DNA of 64,000 bases, from positions 372,001 through 436,000 of the forward strand of contig NZ_MUNS01000020.1 of assembly GCF_002002705.1 (NCBI RefSeq), in the 5' to 3' direction. Shown piece after piece: positions 25,330 to 32,209 of the stretch. The notes beneath the pieces were generated by a model that saw only the letters and a list, made by a program, of their open reading frames with translations, had not been told where the DNA came from and did no database searches. The translations under genes were made by a program, and so were the position numbers. The DNA comes from Polaromonas sp. C04 (GTDB taxonomy: Bacteria > Pseudomonadota > Gammaproteobacteria > Burkholderiales > Burkholderiaceae_C). Each line of letters opens with the position of its first letter. Position 1 is the stretch's first letter.

Positions 25330-25380
25330 AAAGTGGTGGGTTCTGAGAGATTCGAACTCTCGACCTACGGATTAAGAGTC
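25330..25380. repeat. attR: 51-bp repeat within the intact tRNA-Lys
   Basis: The sequence matches attL exactly and covers the 3' half of the tRNA from the anticodon loop through CCA. The element brings this copy, which restores the gene after integration. Confidence 0.95.
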
Positions 25381-25409
25381 CGCTGCTCTACCAGCTGAGC
25401 TAAGAACCC
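25334..25409 (-). tRNA. tRNA-Lys (anticodon CTT)
   Basis: The minus strand folds into a 76-nt cloverleaf with encoded CCA: acceptor GGGTTCT/AGAACCC, D arm GCTC/GAGC, anticodon loop CTCTTAA with anticodon CTT, and T loop TTCGAAT. It is the attachment site of the island, whose integration leaves the gene intact. Confidence 0.96.
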
Positions 25410-25428
25410 ACTTTTAAAAACGATACTG

Positions 25429-25504
25429 TGGTGGAGAGGAGGAGGATCGAACTCCCGACCTCTGCATTGCGAACGCAGCGCTCTCCCAGCTGAGCTACCC
25501 CCCC
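25429..25504 (-). tRNA. tRNA-Ala (anticodon CGC)
   Basis: This 76-nt minus-strand cloverleaf has a GGGGGGG acceptor strand with two G-U pairs, D arm GCTC/GAGC, anticodon loop TTCGCAA with anticodon CGC, T loop TTCGATC and an encoded CCA. It lies 19 bp upstream of tRNA-Lys and is probably cotranscribed with it. Confidence 0.93.
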
Positions 25505-25592
25505 AATAACACCGGCTTGTCGTCGCCATGCGGCACGCGTGAAAGCCAGGGCGCAATTATGCCGCAAATTTTGGAGCCGGCGAGCCAGTCCG

Positions 25593-26570
25593 CTACATCA
25601 GCAGATGCTCGCCCGCGTTGTCGCCGCCCAGGATGACGTAGTTCACCTTGCGGATATCCATCAGGCGTTTGCCGCCCGCGTAGCTGATGGAGCTTTGCAC
25701 GTCTTCCTCCATCTCGCGCAGGGTGTCGGCGAGTCGGCCCTTGATGGGCTCGAGGATGCGCTTGCCTTCCACGTGCCTGTACTCACCCTTGTTGAAGTCG
25801 CTGGCCGAGCCGTAGTACTCCTTGTACAGCTTGCCGTCGACTTCCACCGTCTGGCCCGGGCTTTCCTCGTGGCCGGCCAGCATCGAGCCGATCATGATCA
25901 TGGTGGCGCCGAAGCGGATCGACTTGGCGATGTCGCCGTGCTCGCGGATGCCGCCATCGGCAATGATGGGCTTGGTCGCCACGCGCGCGCACCATTTGAG
26001 CGCCGACAGTTGCCAGCCGCCGGTGCCAAAGCCGGTCTTGAGTTTGGTGATGCAGACCTTGCCCGGCCCGATGCCGACCTTGGTCGCGTCCGCGCCCCAA
26101 TTCTCCAGGTCGATGATGGCCTCGGGGGTGCCTACATTGCCCGCGATTACGAAGGCCGCGGGCAGTTTTTCCTTGAGGTAGCCGATCATGTTTTTCACGC
26201 TGTCGGCATGGCCATGGGCAACGTCAATGGTGATGTAGTCGGGCGCCAGGCCCGTGGCCACCAGCAGGTCCACGGTTTCGTAGTCGGGCTTCTTCACGCC
26301 CAGCGAGATCGAGGCAAAGATTCCCTTGGCCTTCATGTTTTTGACGAACTGCACGTTGTCCAGATCGAACCGGTGCATCACATAGAAATAGCCGTTTTGC
26401 GCCAGCCAGGTGCAGATCGATTCGTCCACCACCGTTTTCATGTTGGCCGGCACCACCGGGATGCGAAAGCTGCGCCCGCCCAGCTCCACCGCGGCATCGC
26501 ACTCGGCGCGGCTTTCCACGCGGCACTTGCGCGGCAGCAAAAGAACGTTGTCGTAGTCGAAGATTTCCAT
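25593..26570 (-). CDS. guaC: GMP reductase
   Basis: The product is about 325 aa with the IMPDH/GMPR barrel: [22 protein letters not shown], the substrate-Cys loop [26 protein letters not shown] and [12 protein letters not shown]. No CBS domains are present, which separates it from IMP dehydrogenase. GuaC deaminates GMP to IMP with NADPH. The TTG at 26579 is an alternative start; ATG at 26570 begins MEIFDYDN, the usual family start. Confidence 0.94.
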   Translation of the reverse strand: MEIFDYDNVLLLPRKCRVESRAECDAAVELGGRSFRIPVVPANMKTVVDESICTWLAQNGYFYVMHRFDLDNVQFVKNMKAKGIFASISLGVKKPDYETVDLLVATGLAPDYITIDVAHGHADSVKNMIGYLKEKLPAAFVIAGNVGTPEAIIDLENWGADATKVGIGPGKVCITKLKTGFGTGGWQLSALKWCARVATKPIIADGGIREHGDIAKSIRFGATMIMIGSMLAGHEESPGQTVEVDGKLYKEYYGSASDFNKGEYRHVEGKRILEPIKGRLADTLREMEEDVQSSISYAGGKRLMDIRKVNYVILGGDNAGEHLLM

Positions 26571-26661
26571 GGCATCCAAGCTCCAGAATAGTCAAAAAAA
26601 GACGATTGAGCGCTTGGACTGGAGCCGGTTCTGTTTCCGGGTGCACCCTGGCGATGCGGAA

Positions 26662-26695
26662 ACAAAAAACCGGGTCGCAATTGCTTGGGCCCGGT
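26662..26695 (-). terminator. Terminator of the secreted-protein gene
   Basis: On the minus strand ACCGGG and CCCGGT pair around 15 nt and are followed by a run of six T. It lies 28 bp beyond the stop of the gene ending at 26723. Confidence 0.75.
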
Positions 26696-26722
26696 GATTG
26701 ATTGTACTTGCTTGTGTTGATG

Positions 26723-27433
26723 TCATCCGCCAGGCTTGCAGCGCGACTGGGCGGCCGCCAGCACGTGCCCGTGGGCATCCTGCACCCAGCCCAGCACGCG
26801 CAAACGCTCCGGGTGGGCCCCTGGCGGAATGTACATGGGGCGCGACTCAAAGAAGCGGGGTTGCTCCGATTCTGATAGCTGCTTGTGCGCGTCCCATATG
26901 GACTCCAAGGCGTTTCTTGTGAGATTGCGTGCGACAGGCGTGCCATCCTGGCCGGCCGGAATGGTTTCCACCAGCACCAGCCAGGCGGTCCACGGGCTGC
27001 TGCTGGCTGCCGCAGCCGGTGCAGGTTTCATTTCGATCGATCCGGCGATGTAGTCGTTGAACGGCAGGCCGTGCGCCACGCGCAGCGGCAGCGCCTTTGT
27101 GCCCGCCTTGGCGCCGGCGACCGGGCTGGTGATGGTCAGGGTCTGCGTGGGCGCACTGCGGCCCAGAGCCTGCAGACGCGAGAGGGCATCGCGGCTGGCG
27201 GCGGCGGACAGTGGGGCGTCATCGCCGCGGGCGGAGGGCACGATCCAGTCGATGGCCAATTGCCTCGCCTCCGTCTTCGGGGTGCCGGCGTCGCTCCAGC
27301 AAGCCTCGCAATCGGCACTGATGAAGCGCTCCACCAGCGCCACGGGCGCCGCCTCGCCGTCGCTGGCGCAAAACGACTGCGCCTGCGCCAGCGTGCAGGT
27401 GGCAAGGCAAAACAGATAAAGCAGGGGTTTCAT
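26723..27433 (-). CDS. Secreted protein, DUF1223/thioredoxin-like
   Basis: The 236-aa product has a signal peptide (MKPLLYLFCLATCTLAQAQS). Soon after comes ALVERFISADCEACW, which resembles the start of DUF1223 secreted proteins, where a CxxC lies in a thioredoxin-like fold (FTSQGCSSCP). The body fits a periplasmic redox or binding role that I cannot specify. It is divergent from uvrD, with only 23 bp between the starts. Confidence 0.65.
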   Translation of the reverse strand: MKPLLYLFCLATCTLAQAQSFCASDGEAAPVALVERFISADCEACWSDAGTPKTEARQLAIDWIVPSARGDDAPLSAAASRDALSRLQALGRSAPTQTLTITSPVAGAKAGTKALPLRVAHGLPFNDYIAGSIEMKPAPAAAASSSPWTAWLVLVETIPAGQDGTPVARNLTRNALESIWDAHKQLSESEQPRFFESRPMYIPPGAHPERLRVLGWVQDAHGHVLAAAQSRCKPGG

Positions 27434-27456
27434 CGGGGGCTTTCTACAATGACCGT

Positions 27457-29874
27457 ATGTTCTCAGAAATCACACGGCCCGGCGCGACCAACTCCCCATT
27501 GCTGGACAACCTCAACCCGGAGCAGCGCGCCGCTGTGACGCTGCCGAACGAGCATGCGCTGATTCTGGCGGGGGCCGGCTCGGGCAAGACGCGCGTGCTC
27601 ACCACGCGCATCGCCTGGCTGCTGCAAACCGGCCAGATCTCGCCCGGCGGCGTGCTGGCCGTGACCTTTACCAACAAGGCCGCCAAGGAGATGATGACGC
27701 GCCTGTCCAGCATGCTGCCGGTGAACGTGCGCGGCATGTGGATCGGCACTTTCCACGGGCTGTGCAACCGTTTTTTGCGCGCGCACCACAAGCTCGCCAA
27801 CCTGCCGCAAAGCTTCCAGATCCTCGATACGCAGGACCAGCTCAGCGCCATCAAGCGCCTGATGAAGCAGTTCAACGTGGACGACGAGCGCTTTCCGGCC
27901 AAGCAGACGCAATGGTTCATCGCGGGCTGCAAGGAAGACGGCCTGCGCCCCAACATGGTGGAGGCGCGCGACGAAGAAACGCGCAAGAAGATCGAGATTT
28001 ACCAGCTCTACGAGGAGCAGTGCCAGCGCGAAGGCGTGGTCGATTTCGGCGAACTGATGCTGCGCTCTTATGAGCTGCTGCGCGACAACGATCCAATTCG
28101 CGAGCATTACCAGCGGCGCTTTCGGCACATCCTGATCGACGAATTCCAGGACACCAACAAGCTGCAGTACGCCTGGATCAAGCAACTGGCCGGCCAGGGA
28201 TCGGTGGGCGGCGCAAGCGGCACGAGCAGCGTGCTGGCGGTGGGCGACGACGACCAGAGCATCTACGCCTTTCGCGGTGCGCGGGTCGGCAACATGGCCG
28301 ACTTCGTGCGCGAGTTCGGCGTCAAGCACCAGATCAAGCTGGAGCAGAACTACCGCAGCTACAGCAACATCCTGGACTCGGCCAACGAGCTGATCAGCCA
28401 CAACAGCCGGCGCCTGGGCAAGAACCTGCGCACGGATCAGGGCCCCGGTGAGCCGGTGCGCGTGTATGAATCCACCAGCGACTTCGCCGAGGCGCAGTGG
28501 ATGGTCGATGAAATGCGCCAGCTGGTGCGCGGCGAAGGCCTTGATGCCGGCATCGCGCGCCACGAGATTGCCGTGCTGTACCGCAGCAATGCGCAAAGCC
28601 GGGTGATCGAGACGGCGCTGTTTAACGCCGGCGTGCCGTACCGTGTGTACGGCGGCCTGCGGTTTTTCGAGCGCGCCGAGATCAAGCATGCACTGGCCTA
28701 TTTGCGCCTGCTGGAGAACCCGCGCGACGACACCAGCTTCATGCGCGTCGTCAACTTTCCGCCGCGCGGCATTGGCGCGCGCAGCATCGAGCAGCTGCAG
28801 GACGCCGCGCGCGCCGCCGGCTGCTCGCTGGTTGACGCCGTGAGCACGGTGACCGGCAAGGCCGGCGCCAACCTGGGCGCGTTCGTGGCCAAGATCGACG
28901 TGCTGCGCGAGCAGACCCAAGGCATGACGCTGCGCGACATCATCGAGATGGTGCTGGGTGCGAGCGGCCTGATCGAGCACTACAAGGCCGAACGTGAAGG
29001 CGCGGACCGCGTCGAGAACCTGGAAGAACTGGTCAACGCGGCCGAGAGCTTTGTCTCGCAGGAGGGCTTTGGCCGTGACGCGGTGGCGCTGCCGGTCGAT
29101 GAGTTGGGGCACGCGCTGAGCCAATCACCCGCCAGCCAGGGGCTGGACCTCCATCGGCCCGTGGCGGACCTGCCCGCCCCCGATGCCGACACGGGCGAGA
29201 CGTTGTCACCACTGGCGGCTTTCCTGACCCACGCGGCGCTCGAATCCGGCGACAACCAGGCGCAGGCCGGGCAGGACGCGGTGCAGCTGATGACCGTGCA
29301 CTCCGCCAAGGGGCTGGAATTCGACTGCGTGTTCATCACCGGGCTGGAAGAAGGGCTGTTCCCGCACGAGAACTCGATGAGTGACCCCGACGGCCTGGAA
29401 GAAGAGCGCCGACTGATGTATGTGGCGATCACGCGCGCGCGCAAGCGGCTGTACCTGAGCTATTCGCAAACACGCATGCTGCACGGCCAGACACGCTACA
29501 ACCCGAAGAGCCGGTTTTTTGACGAACTGCCGGAGTCGGCACTGAAGTGGCTCACCCCGAAGAATCAGGGCTTCGGCTCTGGGTTTGCTATGAATTCGGG
29601 AGCTTCAAGCGAACGCTACTCAAGGGCTGGAGGCGGTTTTGGTCAAGATTATTCGCGCTTGACGGGGCAGTACGCGAGCCCGCCCGTGCCGGCGCAAAAA
29701 GCCGTTCCCTCGCACGGCCTGCGCCTGGGGCTGCAGGTGTTTCACACCAAGTTCGGCGAAGGCACCGTGATCACGCTGGAGGGCGTGGGTGACGACGCGC
29801 GCGCGCAGGTCAACTTCCCGCGCCACGGCGTCAAGTGGCTGGCGCTGAGCGTGGCCAAGCTGGTGCCGGTGTAG
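27457..29874 (+). CDS. uvrD: DNA helicase II (UvrD/PcrA family)
   Basis: The 805-aa SF1A helicase contains GAGSGKTRVL (Walker A), FTNKAAKEM, DEFQDTN (II), GDDDQSIYAFRGA (III), LEQNYRS (IV), TVHSAKGLEFDCVF (V) and YVAITRARKRL (VI). It unwinds DNA in mismatch and nucleotide-excision repair. The C-terminus carries the Tudor-like segment (HTKFGEGTVITLEG) that binds RNA polymerase in PcrA/UvrD. A 17-bp repeat element (29587-29603) lies in the linker before it. Confidence 0.96.
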   Translation: MFSEITRPGATNSPLLDNLNPEQRAAVTLPNEHALILAGAGSGKTRVLTTRIAWLLQTGQISPGGVLAVTFTNKAAKEMMTRLSSMLPVNVRGMWIGTFHGLCNRFLRAHHKLANLPQSFQILDTQDQLSAIKRLMKQFNVDDERFPAKQTQWFIAGCKEDGLRPNMVEARDEETRKKIEIYQLYEEQCQREGVVDFGELMLRSYELLRDNDPIREHYQRRFRHILIDEFQDTNKLQYAWIKQLAGQGSVGGASGTSSVLAVGDDDQSIYAFRGARVGNMADFVREFGVKHQIKLEQNYRSYSNILDSANELISHNSRRLGKNLRTDQGPGEPVRVYESTSDFAEAQWMVDEMRQLVRGEGLDAGIARHEIAVLYRSNAQSRVIETALFNAGVPYRVYGGLRFFERAEIKHALAYLRLLENPRDDTSFMRVVNFPPRGIGARSIEQLQDAARAAGCSLVDAVSTVTGKAGANLGAFVAKIDVLREQTQGMTLRDIIEMVLGASGLIEHYKAEREGADRVENLEELVNAAESFVSQEGFGRDAVALPVDELGHALSQSPASQGLDLHRPVADLPAPDADTGETLSPLAAFLTHAALESGDNQAQAGQDAVQLMTVHSAKGLEFDCVFITGLEEGLFPHENSMSDPDGLEEERRLMYVAITRARKRLYLSYSQTRMLHGQTRYNPKSRFFDELPESALKWLTPKNQGFGSGFAMNSGASSERYSRAGGGFGQDYSRLTGQYASPPVPAQKAVPSHGLRLGLQVFHTKFGEGTVITLEGVGDDARAQVNFPRHGVKWLALSVAKLVPV
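29587..29603 (+). repeat. 17-bp repeat element in the uvrD linker
   Basis: GCTATGAATTCGGGAGC differs by one base from the copy at the hisC start. It encodes part of the poorly conserved linker between the helicase core and the Tudor-like tail. Confidence 0.6.
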
Positions 29875-29880
29875 AAAAGA

Positions 29881-29959
29881 GCCCCCACGCTCCGCACGGC
29901 GTGTCGTCGCTGCCCCCCGAGGGGCCCGGGCTTGCTCGGGGCGGCCCTTCGCTGCGCTA
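29881..29959 (+). repeat. GC-rich dispersed repeat, copy 2
   Basis: The segment has the shared frame GCCCCCACGCTC, CGCTGCCCCCCGAGGGGCC and GGGGCGGCCC. It fills the short gap between uvrD and the convergent BPSS1780-like gene, where it may also act as a terminator. Confidence 0.75.
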
Positions 29960-30736
29960 GGCCGTTTCGGGCTCGGTGGTGGAAAAGCTGTCCCGAAACG
30001 TGAAGTAGATCGAGGTGAAGAACATGGTCGCCATCAGCAGCGCGACCGGCATCATGGCCACCGACACGAGCTCGGGGCTGCCCACCAGCGCTGCCAGCAG
30101 CGTGAACACCAGGCCGGTGGCGATAAACACCGCGGCCCAGACCAGCCCATAAACGGTAAAGGCGCCGAAATTGCGAAAGCAGGCGACGATGCTGAAAAAA
30201 AGGCTCTTTAACGGCGGCACGCCATGCCAGTGCACCAGCGCCGGCGCGTGCCAGAACAGCAGCGACAGCGGTAGGTACAGGCCCATGGCGACCCACATGG
30301 CGAGCTGGAAATCGGAGGACAGGATCATGTCGCCCGAGACCCTGTCGCCCAGCAGATACATCCGGGCGAACTGGCCGCCGTCGAACAGGGCCGAGATGCC
30401 CATCACCAGCAGGAAACCCGCGGCGTAGAGTGCGCCCAGCACCAGCATGGAGCGCAATTGCTGGCGGCCGGCGCGAAACGCGGTGATCAGGATGGAGGGC
30501 ATCGGGAACTTGCCTTTGGTCGCTTCCTGCGTGGCGGCCATCAGGCCCAGCGTGGCCGCCGGCAGGAGCGCGAGCGCGAGCGCGCCGCCAATGAAGGGGA
30601 TCAGCGTGGCGATCGACATGATGGCCATGAACATGAAGAACAGGCCGGCCAGCGCGAGCGGCTGTTTGAAGAAGGTTTGTATCCCCAGTTTGACCCATTC
30701 AATGCCGGTACGCGCGGGGACGATGTTCAATTTCAT
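29957..30736 (-). CDS. BPSS1780-like integral membrane protein
   Basis: This 259-aa protein has six or so hydrophobic helices and starts MKLNIVPARTGIEWVKLGIQTF, the typical opening of the betaproteobacterial BPSS1780 family. Function is unknown. It lies 104 bp downstream of thrB on the same strand and is convergent with uvrD. Confidence 0.85.
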   Translation of the reverse strand: MKLNIVPARTGIEWVKLGIQTFFKQPLALAGLFFMFMAIMSIATLIPFIGGALALALLPAATLGLMAATQEATKGKFPMPSILITAFRAGRQQLRSMLVLGALYAAGFLLVMGISALFDGGQFARMYLLGDRVSGDMILSSDFQLAMWVAMGLYLPLSLLFWHAPALVHWHGVPPLKSLFFSIVACFRNFGAFTVYGLVWAAVFIATGLVFTLLAALVGSPELVSVAMMPVALLMATMFFTSIYFTFRDSFSTTEPETA

Positions 30737-30840
30737 GATAGGTGGTCAGCAGGGCAGCAGTTCCGGGGTTGGCATGCAAAAACCGGTTTTGCACGCCGAA
30801 AAGGGTGAATTTCAAGTGCGGCCGGACCGGCCGGTGCTGT

Positions 30841-31803
30841 TCAGAGTGTGACAGGGTGGCGGGTCCGCTCGCGCAATACCCGCTCGAAATGTGATGGATC
30901 GTGCGCCTTCAGGATGGCGGCCTCGCGCGGCAGGTGCTGGTCCCACAAGCGCGAAATCCAGAAGCGCAAGGCGCCGGCGCGCAGCATGGCGGGCAGCAGT
31001 TGGCGCTCGGCGGCAGTCAAAGGGCGCACCGCGGCATAGGCGGCGAGCAGGCTGTCGGCACGCATGGCGTCGTGCGTGCCGGCTTCCAAGTCAATGCACC
31101 AGTCGTTCAGGCACACGGCCAGGTCGAACAGCCAGCTGTCGACGCCGGCAAAATAAAAATCGAACACCCCGGTGAGCACGCCGTTCTCGAACAGCACGTT
31201 GTCGCGGAACAGGTCGGCATGCACCGGCCCGCGCGGCAGCGCGGCGTAGGCGGAGGAGGCCGCCACGTGGTTCTGGTAGGCCAGCTCGCTCTGAATCAGT
31301 GCCGCCTGCGATGCGCCCAGGTGCGGCAGTACCACCGGCACGGTCTGGTTCCACCAGGGCAGGCCGCGCAGGTTGGGCTGGTGCTGTGCAAAGTCACGTG
31401 CGGCCAGGTGCATGCGCGCCAGCAGGGCGCCCACCGCGGCGCAGTGAGCCGGCGTCGGTGCGAGCTCGCTGTGGCCGCGCAGGCGGTTCACGACGGCGGC
31501 GGGCTTGCCTTGCACCGTGTGCAGGATGTCGCCGTCCCGGTTCGCCGCCGGGTCGGGCACCGGCAGGCCATGCTGCGCCAGATGCTTCATCAGGTGCAGG
31601 TAAAAGGGCAGTTGCTCCGATGTCAGGCGCTCGAACAGCGTGAGCACGTAGTCCTTGGGTGTGCCGTCCTGCTCGGTGGTGACGAAGTAATTGGTGTTTT
31701 CGATGCCGCCTTCGATGCCGCGCAGCGCCGTCAACTCCCCCAGGTTCAGCAGGCGCAGCAGCTCGCGCGCCTCGTCGAAAGAGACTTCGGTATAGACAGC
31801 CAT
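30841..31803 (-). CDS. thrB: Homoserine kinase, ThrB2 type
   Basis: The 320-aa product belongs to the choline-kinase/APH-like homoserine kinases rather than the GHMP type. It starts MAVYTEVSFDEARELL and has GIEGGIENTNYFVTT, the Brenner motif HADLFRDNVLF and the metal motif GVFDFYFAGVDSWLFDLA. It phosphorylates homoserine for threonine synthesis. A DUF2782-like gene follows 16 bp upstream in transcription order, a common arrangement beside polA. Confidence 0.95.
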   Translation of the reverse strand: MAVYTEVSFDEARELLRLLNLGELTALRGIEGGIENTNYFVTTEQDGTPKDYVLTLFERLTSEQLPFYLHLMKHLAQHGLPVPDPAANRDGDILHTVQGKPAAVVNRLRGHSELAPTPAHCAAVGALLARMHLAARDFAQHQPNLRGLPWWNQTVPVVLPHLGASQAALIQSELAYQNHVAASSAYAALPRGPVHADLFRDNVLFENGVLTGVFDFYFAGVDSWLFDLAVCLNDWCIDLEAGTHDAMRADSLLAAYAAVRPLTAAERQLLPAMLRAGALRFWISRLWDQHLPREAAILKAHDPSHFERVLRERTRHPVTL

Positions 31804-31819
31804 CGATCAAAACAACATT

Positions 31820-32146
31820 TCAATATTTCAGGATTTTCCAGACGCGCTGGCCGGCAGGCGCAGGGCTGGCACCGTCACGCGCCGCTGATTCGCCGTGGGT
31901 ACCGTTGTTCGGCTGGATTTCGTAGGCCGGCACGTTGGCCTTGGGCTGCACGGTGATGCTTTGTGTCTCCCCGCCGTAGCGCAACTCGTCGATGCTGCTG
32001 CCCGCGTCCTCGTGGTGGATGCGCTCGATGCGTTGCTCCGGGGCCAATTTGGCGCCGGGCGCAGGGGCTTGCGGCGGCGCCGGCGTCTGGGCCAGGGCGG
32101 CGCCGCAGCACACGGCCAGCAACAGGGAAAAATGGGTGAGACGCAT
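31820..32146 (-). CDS. Small exported protein (DUF2782-like)
   Basis: The 108-aa product has a signal peptide (MRLTHFSLLLAVCCGAALAQ), a Pro/Ala-rich spacer and the conserved tail with RIERIHHEDAGSSIDELRYGG, the Val-Pro-Ala-Tyr-Glu-Ile segment and a C-terminal VWKILKY. This matches the small DUF2782 proteins usually found between thrB and polA in proteobacteria. Function is unknown. It is divergent from polA with 63 bp between starts. Confidence 0.8.
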   Translation of the reverse strand: MRLTHFSLLLAVCCGAALAQTPAPPQAPAPGAKLAPEQRIERIHHEDAGSSIDELRYGGETQSITVQPKANVPAYEIQPNNGTHGESAARDGASPAPAGQRVWKILKY

Positions 32147-32209
32147 ACCGTCATTGTAGGCGGCGCACGCGATGTGCGCCTGCGCGGGGCGGCCGTGCAC
32201 AATCCGGGC

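Larger units (their letters stand above)
16481..25380. mobile_element. Satellite-like integrative island in tRNA-Lys(CTT)
   Basis: A 51-bp perfect direct repeat bounds the element (16481-16531 and 25330-25380). The right copy is the 3' half of the intact tRNA-Lys gene and the left copy is the displaced original 3' half, as expected for a tyrosine integrase that cuts in the anticodon loop. Unit length is 8849 bp. Contents: integrase, AlpA-like protein, Rep_trans initiator, terminase-small-subunit-like protein, XRE repressor, M15-like, HNH, (p)ppGpp hydrolase and small genes. No virion or conjugation genes are seen. Base composition is visibly more AT-rich than the host. Confidence 0.92.

Noticed and set aside
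16481-25380. Integrative conjugative element or complete prophage
   Set aside because: No coupling protein, mating-pair genes, portal, capsid or tail proteins are visible in 8.9 kb; only a Rep_trans-type protein could act as a relaxase.
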